From NCBI GenBank assembly GCA_036346355.1, contig CM070584.1, positions 53,837,097 to 53,901,096 of the forward strand: DNA of 64,000 nucleotides. The letters run 5' to 3'. The DNA comes from Rhipidocladum racemiflorum. Its lineage: Eukaryota > Streptophyta > Magnoliopsida > Poales > Poaceae. Positions 21,784 to 33,700 of the stretch are shown in pieces. The notes beneath the pieces were generated by a model. The model had not been told where the DNA came from and searched no databases. It saw only the letters and a program-made list of their open reading frames with translations. The position numbers and the translations under genes were made by a program. Every line of letters begins with the position of its first letter. The first letter of the stretch is position 1.

Positions 21784-22751
21784 CAGGGTTTCGGTTTTTG
21801 TTTTGAACTTGAATTTTGACGTATGGGCGGTATCAAAATTCGTAAAAAAACCGCTCAAAATTCGTTCAAAACCGCTCGGTTCAAAAACCGTTGACAGTTG
21901 AAAAAATAAGGAGGAATATAAAAAATATGAAAAAATTATTGTAAAATTTATAAAAAAACCATTAAAAACAAAAAATGATATTTAAAGAATTACTTCAATA
22001 AATATTGCTACTAAATATAATTGAACAAATATTGAAACATGCAGTGTGCTGTGGAGGTGTAGTCCAAAATTCCGATTCAAATGTTGATTGTTTAATAACA
22101 ATGTATTTTCATTTATTTTTTATGTACTATAGCTGATTGTTTAATACTTGTATTCATGTTGAATATTTATTAGTTATGATATGACTCTCTCTCCTTCTCT
22201 ATCTCTAAATAATAGAAAGGAATGATGGATGGTTTATCACTAGAGGTCTCATATAATTCTATATTGATTGTTGACAAGTTAAATCGGGGATTTTGATTTA
22301 GTCTAATGATCTCTTAGCAATTTACATGTGATTTTAAGAAAAACTCAAATATACTTTCTGAATACAAGTCATGATTTTTATAGATAGTACCTTTTTTTAT
22401 ATTGGTACTAAATATAATTCAACAAATATTGCTACTAAATATAATTCAACAAATATTAGCACTAAATATACTTCAATAAATACTGCTACTAAATATAATT
22501 CAATAAATATTGCCACTAAATATAATTGAATGACTCAAAAACGTCTCCAAACTTTGTTTTTTCAAATAATATTCACATAAGAGGTCATAAGGCTATTAAT
22601 ACTAATTATATAAAAATTTTGCATAAATTTTTTCAAATTTTTTGAATTTAAATTTGAATATGAGCGAAATTTGGAATGGTTTTTTTTAATTGGAATGGTA
22701 AGCTCGAAATTCATGAAATTTCACGAATTTTGTTCGGTAAATCGAACCCTG
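21784..22751. mobile_element. non-autonomous hAT-type element (968 bp)
   Basis: The ends are CAGGGTTTCGG and, in reverse complement, CAGGGTTCGATTTACCG; CAGGG ends are typical of hAT. The flanks are ACTCACGC (21776-21783) and CCTCACGC (22752-22759), an 8-bp duplication with one mismatch, also hAT-like. The interior is AT-rich, non-coding, and carries a tandem repeat at 22407-22530. A related copy in the other orientation starts at 63696. Confidence 0.75.
22407..22530. repeat. tandem repeat, about 27-bp unit, 4-5 copies
   Basis: The unit is ACTAAATATAATTCAACAAA followed by TATTGCT, with single-base changes among copies. One more unit lies about 400 bp to the left (22000-22030) inside the same hAT-type element. 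Confidence 0.85.
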
Positions 22752-22759
22752 CCTCACGC

Positions 22760-22766
22760 CTCCCCC

Positions 22767-22800
<34 letters not shown>

Positions 22801-24344
22801 AGTCACCATCCCCTTCTCCTCGACTTGCCCTTGAAGTCTTCACCGCTAACCATACACTATCTTTCATCCCCGCAGCGTCGCCCACTTGCCCTCTTTCTCC
22901 AACCTGCTACCTTCGACAACCAAAATTATCAATGGTAGTGTGCTTTAGGTTTGGCTATCGAGTCAGCTCGGTTTGACTTGTTTAAGCTCGTTAAAAAAGT
23001 AGCTCGTCTCGGCTCAATAAAAAGCTCGAGCTGCTCATGAGAAGCTCAAATTAAGATGAATAGAATTAAGTTAAGTCACGTGAGCTAAGCTAATTAGTCA
23101 GGAGCTAAGCCAAGCTACGTCATGAGCACATGCTACATAATAACATGTACATGCAACAACAGGGCTACATAAATGAAATCATAACTAATTATCTAGCATT
23201 ACAAGCAAAACATAGGTAATTAGTGAGGATCCAATTAACAATCCTAACAATCATAACCTAGCATGATTACATTGATATACATTATTTAAACATTCAACTA
23301 ATTAAAAATCTTTTACATCAAAAATCATCACGGTGAATATTCAAATACCGAGCCTTAACAAGCTAACGAGTGGCTCATGAGTTAGCTCAGACTCGACTCG
23401 TTAAGATAACTAGTTAGGATGTTGGATCAACTCGGCTCATTTATTTTACAAGCTGAGCTTGAGCCGAATTCATAATAAACTGGGCTCAAGCAGCTCACAA
23501 ACTTCAAGCTTTTGCCCTAATGTGCTTATCAATTGTTGCTTGGAGCTTCAATGTGTCACTTCCTAGTTATTGCTGTGATGTCTTTACGTCACTTCTATTG
23601 TAAAAGGACTTCAGGTAGTAGTTGCCACAAGATTCGCCCGATGCCAAATCCTTGTTCCATAATTGTCTTAGAGCAGTCGTTGCCAACTTGCCATGCTTAT
23701 GCTCTCAGCAAGTGATTCTCTCTTACTCTACGCAAGTGCAACATGCAAACGAAACGTATTACAGAGAGTAGATGCTGGAGTGCCAGCAACCTCGGCTCCA
23801 ACAAACGCCCCCCCAAGGCCCCAAGCCGCGCTCCAGTCCTGGGTACCGATGGCCCACCATAGAGCGAGACGCTCGTCTGTACGATGACACGGACCACTGC
23901 AGACGGTGGTTTAGCCCAGCAAACACCGTCACTTATCTCTCGATTCATATTCTTAACCACAAAGAAAAATAAGTACAAAATCAATACAATTAATACTTAG
24001 ATATGAGATGACGGCCTCTTTGATCGTCAGCTCGACTAAGACAACCGTGCGCCTCAAGTTCGATATCCTCGCCGCACTTCTAATAAACACGAGCCTAAAC
24101 ACTCTCGCTGTATGCCCCACAGCCTCCGACCTAATGACGCATGAGAGAAGCTACCGTATGTACGTATGATTGTACCATTGACGCACTCGAGGGTAAGACT
24201 AATGACACACCTGCATGTAAGGTGCACGATGTACATCCCATTCCGCAACGGCAGCAAAAAATGCGTCCTGGCCAAAGATTTGGCGGGCACATGCACACTT
24301 GGACTCCCACCGCATCTGGCAGGGTCGCCGGGAGGCGATGAGAT
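22760..24344. repeat. intergenic; CT/CA microsatellite and AGCTCG-rich repeat
   Basis: A C8(TC)n(AC)n simple repeat lies at 22763-22799. From 22945 to 23525 words based on AGCTCG and its complement recur on both strands (for example GAGTCAGCTCGG near the left end, GAGCCGAGTTG in reverse complement near the right), which looks like a decayed inverted-repeat element. 23.53-24.34 kb shows nothing recognisable. Confidence 0.5.
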
Positions 24345-24408
24345 CCTCTGACGTCGAGTTCTCTGACGTTACGTCAGTGACTCACGTCAGAGAACTCGAC
24401 GCCAGAGG
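24345..24408. promoter_or_regulatory. 25-bp inverted repeat with TGACG motifs upstream of PLD
   Basis: The arms are 24345-24369 and 24384-24408, identical in 24 of 25 positions when one is reverse complemented, with a 14-nt loop. Arms and loop together contain repeated TGACG/CGTCA words, the core bound by TGA-type bZIP factors (as-1-like). It lies 377 bp upstream of the PLD start codon. A role in regulation is inference; it may also be a small fold-back insertion. Confidence 0.6.
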
Positions 24409-24784
24409 AACCGGATCCGTCGGGAGACGGCTCCGCCACTGACCGGAGATGCGTCAACACACAACACTCTTGCCGCGTCAGATGTCCGGCCCCAGCAGCG
24501 GGGGCAGACATGTCCATGTGTCCACCCATGCATGCACTTCCGACTCACAGAATCCTGACCGCAAAATAGATCAGAAATCCACAAGCAGAAAAAAGGAAGA
24601 GAACCCAAATTTGGCACACGACCCTCCCCCTACCGGCCGGTCGTCCCTTCCATCAAACTGCCCCCTTTTCCGATTCGTACCTCGCCTTCCAAACTCGGCT
24701 CACCCCACCGTCGCACGCCTTCTCCCCGCGAAGAAACGAGCGGGGAAATTGCAATTAGCGGGCGCGGATTTGGGGTTGGATTCT

Positions 24785-27700
24785 ATGAGCGGGGAGCGAC
24801 CCGAGGGGGAGGAGCATCAGGGACACCGGTACGTGCGGATGCCGCCGGAGCCGGAGGGGGACCCGGCGGTGGCGTCGTTCCGCCTGCCGGAGTCGGCGCG
24901 GGTGTTCGATGAGCTGCCGCGTGCCAGGATCGTGGGGGTGTCGCGCCCCGACGCCGGGGACATCACGCCTATGCTGCTCTCCTACACCATCGAGGTCCAG
25001 TACAAGCAGGTCCGTGGGCTCCTCCTCCTCCCCACTTCTGATTTTTGATGTCGTTATTCAGTTGCTGGTTAGGGATGCGTGGTTTGATGATCTACTTTCG
25101 ATCAGGCGACGTCCGTGCTGCTTGGCATTGGCGGTTTAGAATTGTTGCGTAAATTGGGCGTTTGGTGATTTGTTTCTCCGATGCCTACGTCTTAGTTTTT
25201 TTTTTTTCTAATTGATTTCCAATGGAGTTTGCTAATAAAAAACTTTATGCGGCTTATCTCTACCTTCACTGCCCCGAAGAAAGGAAGAAAGGCAAAAAAA
25301 AGGCCGCTTTCTGTTTTGGGGATACTAGCGAGTAGCGCAATGCTTGCACGAAAGGTTGGTTGGCGCTTGTTTCTCTGATTCGCAGGCCCTGAATTTAAGG
25401 CAGCCTGAATTTTAGCAGTTTTATGCAGATGCTGGCAAATTCTTTGCGTTGGGAGATAGATTCCATGTTGGCTGGTGTAAAAATTTTCTGTTCTTTTTGG
25501 GCAATTTTAGGCTCGACTTAATATGCTACTGTGGAATTCGGTTTGTTCCTTTTTTTTGGGTGGTCAAGGAAGGTTAGTGTTTGAATTTGTGGTAATGTTA
25601 GGTTGCGATTTGGTGGAGGAATGAATAAGGTGCTTGGTGCGATATTGTTAGGCAAAATGATCGATTGCAGAGTGCAGCATGTGAATTTGGGTGCTGGTAT
25701 TTGAATCAGAAGGAATATATATTTGGCATCTCATCCTGCATTTATATATGGTTAGGTGTGGTTGAAGCAGTTTGGCAGGTTGGGTTTCCCTTTTAAAGGT
25801 TGGCCTTTTGCATCTGGACTTGTGTGTATGTTCACCGGCATGAGTTTTTTTATACCATTTGTGGGTTATAATGCTGTTTAATTTCATGTTTGTATAAATT
25901 AGCAATGGTGGATAAAAGTTCACACGCTGGGATTTTTTTGTTAAATCTAATTGTGTAGGAAAAAGAAACACCTATTGAGAGCTGAAGTAGTGGGAAGTTG
26001 CACCCAAGATTATGTATTTAGCACCATTGCCACCAATCTAACTTGTCATACTGCAAAAAGACTCATGTTTACGTATTTTAGCCCCAACCGTGTACTATAT
26101 GCTTTTGTTGTTACTACAATTTCTGGTCTCTGACCTGGACACTTGGACAGGCGATCGTTTGCTTCTTTGCGAAAGCATAAATCAATCACTTAAGTGGTGT
26201 GAAGCCAATTAAACACATACTTATATCAGAGAAACCAAAAGGAGCAAAATTTAACCAGCATAAACAGTACAAGTTACATCATCGGTAAATGCACTGCTCA
26301 TTACAATTTACGGTTCCTTTTATGTTATACCTCTGATCTGGATTTGCAACCATTTGCTCCTTTGTAAAGCATAAATCAATAAATTAAGTAGTGCGAATCT
26401 AATTAAACACACATAAAAAGAAAACAAAAGGAGGTAAACTTAAACAGGATAAAAAGTACAACCCTTTTTTTGAGAGGAAGATAAACAGTACAATTGCATC
26501 ATTGGAAAATGCACAATTCATCAGGTCTTCATTGGGTTGTTTGGTTGGCTGCATCTAAAGAGATTTGCATCTGCAGATGCAAAAGATGGGTGTTTGGTTG
26601 TCTTCTTATTCAACTCAGCCTGGCTCTACAGATGCAAAACACCCCTTTCAGCCTGGCTCCATGGAAACGAGAAAATCCACCGTTTCCCCAGAGCCAGGCT
26701 CTGCTGAGCCATGCATGCATACTAACATCAGCATTTACTATCTAGTTTTCTTTTTTTTTCTTTGCTATATCTTTTGATTATCATCTCCGATCAACGAACC
26801 GATTTCACCTATGTGTTTTTGATATTTTTTCGAACAAAACTGGACCATACTTGCTATATAAATTTCAAAAGATTAAAATTTTAGTTTTTCAAATTATTGA
26901 TTTTCTATAATATATTTTAAAACTTTTTATTTTCGTTTGTGAAATTATTGATTTTCTAGTATTTTTATAATTTGTTTCATCCCTTTCTGGAATTTGCCTA
27001 TCACAATTCCATTCCAGTGCAGCCAACCAAACAACATATCTGTGCATGTGCATGCCTGTCCAACCTCATACAACCAAGCAAACAACATCTCCTTGCATCC
27101 ACTCAGCCTGACTCCCACCAGCCTGGCTGAGCTGAGAAGGCAACCAAACAACCCACATATGTCTAGTTGATGGATGCTGTAAACAACTGATCCCAGGAGC
27201 TTAGAGCCTATTTACAATGTTGAACTTGATGTTTATATTTCATCTGTTGCATTGCTTGATGTTTATATTTCATCTGTTGCATTGTTGAGGTTTTGTGATC
27301 CTGTGAAATATGAACTGTTTAAATGAATTCAACAATTTTAACTAGTTCTTCTATCAGTTTAGGTGGCTTCTGTATAAGAAGGCCTCACAAGTTATGTATC
27401 TACATTTTGCGTTGAAGAGACGTGCATTTCTTGAAGAATTCCACGAGAAACAGGAGCAGGTTGGTTACATAATCATCACAGTTAATTTTAGCTGAATTTG
27501 AATTTATTTGTCCTTTCTGGTGAAGCACTAAAAGTGAATGCTGCAATTGCACATTACGAATATCGGTTACAATGGAAGAACTTTTGCAAAACTTTTTCTT
27601 GGCAGTTATTCAGACATTTAATTTGTAACCACATTAGAAATATAGAATTGCCTCTGGTTTACTGTTTTGCACTTCAGTCTCCATGTTTTCTACCATTTCC

Positions 27701-30700
27701 TACTTTCTTGGGTAAACATATGTTGATTTATTGCATACTTCTTTAGGATTCCATGCATTCTAATATTATAGCCATGCAATGATGCATTCTAAAAATGAGG
27801 CTTCCTCTGATCTTTTTCACGCTCTTTATTTTACTGCCAATTCATACATGGAGAGATATCAATATTCTTGGAGAAAGCTTCCTTTTCAAGCACAAAACAC
27901 CGAACTAATCTCCGGGATTCTTTTGTTATTAAAGGTCAAAGAGTGGCTTCAGAATTTGGGAATCGGGGAGCATATGCCAGCTGTGCATGATGATGAAGAA
28001 GCAGATGATGTGCATGTTCCTTCACAACATGATGAACACTCTGTCAGAAATAGGTAAATTGTTGTCCTTATTATTAATGTTGGCCTCAATGGACTAAAAT
28101 CTAAAGTGATGGAAACTTCAATGATGAAATCTTTGCAAACAATATATTGATGTACCTGGAGGAGGACGAATGAGCTGCGCTCTCGGTTTGGGGTTGTGGC
28201 AAGGGGAAATGTATTGGCTGTGTTCCTCGGTTGGGATGGAAATGGGGAGTGTAGGGTTGTGCTCTGAGCTTGCCCTCGGGTGGAGTGAGGCAAAGGGGAA
28301 TGTATGTGTTGTGCTCTCGGCTGTGGCTTGCTCTTATCTGGAACTACGGTGGTCAAACTACCTTTTTACCCGTGGCCTTTCTATTGATTTACAAGACTAC
28401 TGTTCGGGCTCGGCTAAGGATACCCGCAATCCTACTTGGGTTGTATAAATTGTTGTGTGATGAAACCCGAGATTAGCGAGAGGTGCCGGCCTAGCCCCAA
28501 ACAGATCTAGTGTCTCGGTGAGCGATACTCTCGCTTGCGGGTCTGATAGCAATTCTCGAACAAGTTTACTTTTTGCTACTTTTGCCTTATGGATTTCCTA
28601 CGCTTGACAATTGTTATTAAGTAAAATTACCGATTACTTTATTGATTAGTTGCTTAATGGTTTTGTTTGCTTCATTAATTTCTTGGGTTGTTTCAAGAGC
28701 ACTTCCAAAATCATTATCTTTTTAATAAATTTAGTAATTTACTAATGTATAATTAGATAAAGTAATGGTCAAAGGTGTGTATTGGAGAAGACCTTATCAA
28801 TGTCCAAATAACATCTATTTTGCAACAGAGGTAGTAGAAAGAATTAAGAAAGGAACTTACACTGTTTAGTATTGTCGCAGAAATGTTCCCTCAAGTGCTG
28901 TTTTGCCTGTCATTCGACCAGCTCTTGGTCGTCAGCAATCCATTTCTGATCGTGCAAAGGTTGCTATGCAAGAATATTTGAATCATTTCTTGGGGAACTT
29001 GGATATTGTGAACTCAAGAGAGGTACCAAAAGGCCTTTTTCTCTATAGTTTTGTACTTTTAGTTTTAATAGAAATGTCTATACATCACCAAAATGATGTA
29101 TGTGCCTTTCTTTTAGACTGTAACATCTGTTAAAATGCAGGTTTGCAAATTTTTGGAAGTCTCGCTGTTATCGTTTTTGCCCGAGTATGGGCCTAAGCTA
29201 AAGGAAGAGTATGTTACAGTTAGACACTTACCAAAAATTGACACAGAAAGTAATGACAGATGTTGTTCATGCGGATGTTTTAGTTTCTGCAAAAGTAGCT
29301 GGCAAAAGGTATAGAGCAATGTACTGTTATTTTATTTTGTATCTTACCATGATGCTGTCCTTGTATTTGAGCTGTGAAACTGAACATTTTTTAACAGGTT
29401 TGGGCTGTACTGAAGCCGGGATTCTTGGCTTTGCTCCAAGATCCATTTGATCCAAAGCTTTTGGATATAGTTATCTTTGATGTGTCACCTCACACAGATG
29501 GAAATGGAGAAGGACAAATAACTCTAGCAAAGGAGATAAAGGAACGTAATCCATTGCATTTTGGATTTGAGGTACCAGTACCTCTTTCCCTTTATAAATC
29601 TTGGTCTAACAGCTTGACGATTCCTTCCAATGAAACAGTAAAAAATTTGAGCATCTTCCCCTTAACCCTAAGACTTAATTGACTTAAGGGTCTCTTTACC
29701 ATAATAACCTAGACAACTTAAGTTCAGTGAAAACAAAATATTTTCGGTTGGGCTTACAAGATTTTGGAGGCGATTGTAAAATCTTGTTTTATGGTAACTT
29801 CTAAATGAGCGACAACAAGCATGCTTATGAGTTGTGCAGACCAGCAAAATTCTTACCGGCAAAATTTAGATGAAAATTGATGGTTACCGCCTTACCGGTG
29901 GGTCCCGTTAAAATTTGAACCAGACAAATAAATCGTTTTAATTTCAAATTTAAAGGGTTAATAGCCATGGAGAGCCCTAAAACAGGCACAACACAGCAGC
30001 TAGCATGGCGGCAAAGCTCAGGCCTTGCATGCGCTCAGTCCAGGGATCAAGTCCCAGCTCCGCCTCCACCTTTTTTCGTAAATTCAACCTGTGACATGAG
30101 GATTCCAAAGCTAAGGAGATGGAAAAATAGCAATTTGGGGAGAGGAGGAGTTGAACCCAAGACCTCCTGCATGCACATGGCCACCAGGCTAGTTGCATTT
30201 GTATGATTATATAACAGTTGAGGTTTGTTTTATCCTTAATTTTGAAGTTTAAAATTCAAATGTGATTTAGAAATTTCAGGCAGTAACCAGGTCGGTAAGG
30301 CATACCGGTCTTACCGATGACCCCTAGTAAAAATTTAAAATGGTAGGGTTTTCCCTGGTCTAGACGAACTCAACTGGCATATCTCAGTTTCCCATTTTGT
30401 TGTAACATTTAGTCTTTAGTGCGGCGGTGACATGCTTGAATAAAAGGCTAAATGTTGTAGAGAAAGACATGGGCCGCTTTGACCACATTTCGCCTGCCTG
30501 GCACTTCACAACAAGTTATGGTGTTTTTCTCCTTTTACCATGATCGAGAATGCTTGTGCTCAAGCATTGTTGACTGGGTCTACGCTTTTGTAGCTAATAG
30601 CAATGATTTGGGGAGAGGAGGAGTTGAACCCAAGACCTCCTGCATGCACATGGCCACCAGGCTAGTTGCATTTGTATGATTATATAACAGTTGAGGTTTG

Positions 30701-33700
30701 TTTTATCCTTAATTTTGAAGTTTAAAATTCAAATGTGATTTAGAAATTTCAGGCAGTAACCAGGTCGGTAAGGCATACCGGTCTTACCGATGACCCCTAG
30801 TAAAAATTTAAAATGGTAGGGTTTTCCCTGGTCTAGACGAACTCAACTGGCATATCTCAGTTTCCCATTTTGTTGTAACATTTAGTCTTTAGTGCGGCGG
30901 TGACATGCTTGAATAAAAGGCTAAATGTTGTAGAGAAAGACATGGGCCACTTTGACCACATTTCGCCTGCCTGGCACTTCACAACAAGTTATGGTGTTTT
31001 TCTCCTTTTACCATGATCGAGAATGCTTGTGCTCAAGCATTGTTGACTGGGTCTACGCTTTTGTAGCTAATAGCAATGATTTGAAGCTTTAGATCCTTTT
31101 TGCCTTTTTGTCGAATGTGACCAATACATGGATCTAAAAGTAATTAGACCAGAGGACTATAATTGCACCCATGTACTTAATCTGTATTATTAGAAATTCC
31201 TTTCAACAATATAGAGAGGGCGCACTTGAACCTTTTTCTCATGATGAAGCTTGTTTGGACTGAGCGATCATTGGGGGCACATTGACAGGATGCAAGCTCC
31301 CTCCTATGGTTTGAATCTCTATGAAACAATATGAAGCCACTCTGTGACTTACCACTTGTGTTTGCTTTTTGAGAAATTAGTGTCACAGCAGGTTTATTTC
31401 TTGCATTTCTGCTGTGTGCGCACCACTTCTTCCTCATGTTCCTCTTTTCTTCCATGCACACTTGTTCTACATATGCTCCCTAGTTGAACTATAGCTAAAG
31501 ATCCTGTTGGAAATAAGTTGCCCGTAGTTCTATCCTTGAAAAATTGTAGAAAATAATGTTTAGTAGTCTTTTCACATTGCATTTATGTATCTCAAATAGA
31601 AAAGAATAAAAATTACTCAAGCTCTTATTTGATAATGGCCTTGACATTTCTATGGGCATTGGGCAAGCAACATGGTAATATAGAATAAATATGGCATTTT
31701 TTTCAGCCCAAATTTCTTAATGCTATTTCTTGTGATAGGTATCTTCTGGTGGCCGGACAATAAAGTTGAGAACAAGAAGTTCCTCTAAGGTAAAAGATTG
31801 GGTTACTGCAATAAATGCTGCTCGGCGACCCCCAGAGGGCTGGTGTCACCCACATCGTTTTGGTTCATTTGCACCACCTAGGGGCTTGACTGAAGATGGT
31901 AGTATCGTACAATGGTTTATAGATGGGCAAGCTGCGTTTGATGCTATTGCTTCTTCCATTGAGGAAGCCAAATCAGAGGTCAGTTTACTTCAATTCCACT
32001 ACAGTTTTTGCAGAAAGTTAAATCTTGGTCATGTCATGGAAGATAATTAAATGTTTAATGCAGATATTTATTACTGACTGGTGGCTCTGCCCAGAATTGT
32101 ATCTTCAACGTCCTTTCCACTATCGTGGGTCCTCTAGGCTTGATATTCTTCTGGAATCAAGAGCAAAGGAAGGTGTACAGGTATATGATTGCTTTATGGT
32201 GTTTTTCATGAAATGAACTGTTATAATGTTGTTCGGTTGTGCACTGTGTCTTAGAGTAAATCTTGCTGCTTGACAGCATATATTTTGTTGTTATCAATGT
32301 ATCATGCATGATACTGAAACGTGTTTGCTTATCACGATTGTTCGTTTCTATTGAAGCAATCAACTTCTGTAAGGCATAAATTAGTTTCTGATTGATGATA
32401 GTAATCGGTTATAATATCAAATGTAAGTCTCATATAACTATGAAATATGATACTGTTTTGCAGATTTATATTCTTTTGTACAAGGAAGTTTCTCTTGCAT
32501 TGAAAATTAACAGCATGTACAGTAAACGAAGGTTGCTTAACATTCATGAGAATGTTAAAGTTCTGCGCTACCCTGATCATTTCTCAACTGGCATATACTT
32601 ATGGTACGATAAGAAGTTATATTTGTTTAATATGTCTATAGAAGTTGATTAGATTCTTTTAGTTCAACTCTTTGCTAATGGCTTGCAGGTCTCACCATGA
32701 GAAAATTGTTATTGTTGATAATCAAGTATGCTATATCGGAGGTCTTGATTTATGCTTTGGTCGCTATGATACTCCTGAGCATAAAGTTATGGATTTTCCT
32801 CCTTCAATATGGCCAGGAAAGGATTACTACAATCCCAGGTAATTTTTCGTGTTCATCATATTTTTAGCTCAGATTCGAGGCATGATGTTTTGTAACGACT
32901 ATTTACTCAGTTTTTTTCTCTATCTTATTGTTATTTTTAAACTTGTTAAGGGAATCTGAGCCAAATTCTTGGGAGGACACAATGAAAGATGAGCTTGATC
33001 GTGCTAAATATCCTCGCATGCCCTGGCATGATGTTCAGTGTGCTCTTTATGGCCCAGCTTGTCGAGATGTAGCAAGGCATTTTGTTCAGCGCTGGAACTA
33101 TGCAAAGGTCAGCTTACTAGCTGTAGAAATATTTCTCATTTCTATCATTGTTGAAGTTGAACATGCCACCTTTTGCAGAGGAATAAAGCACCAAATGAGC
33201 AAGCAATTCCCTTACTAATGCCTCATCATCATATGGTAATTCCCCATTACATGGGCAAAAACAAAGAATCAAATGTTGAGACAGAGAGTAAACAGACTCA
33301 CGATAAGGATATTAAAGTTAAGAGGCTAAATTCCTTGACAACACCAGCATCATGCCAGGACATTCCATTGCTTTTGCCTCAAGAGCCTGATCACCAGGCA
33401 TTGCCTAATGGAGATTTGGGTCTAAATGGTTTGGATATCAATCATGGTCTTTCAGATCATCAAAATAAAACCAATTGGAACCAGCCACTGTCCAACCAAA
33501 AGGCCAAACAAGATGTCTCTCTTCAGGATTTACAGATGAAAGGCTTTGTGGACAATCTTGGTTCTCCTGAGGTTTCACTTGTTACACATTATGACACCTC
33601 AAAACCAAATAGGCACCACATGGATAAGGAGTGGTGGGAGACACAGGAGCGAGGAGACCAGGTTGCCTCTGTGCTTGATATTGGAGAAGTTGGTCCTGTA

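Noticed and set aside
24449..25048. A 199-codon frame starting upstream of PLD exon 1
   Set aside because: Only the part from ATG 24785 matches PLD-zeta; the upstream part is probably 5' UTR read-through, and the last residues run into intron 1.
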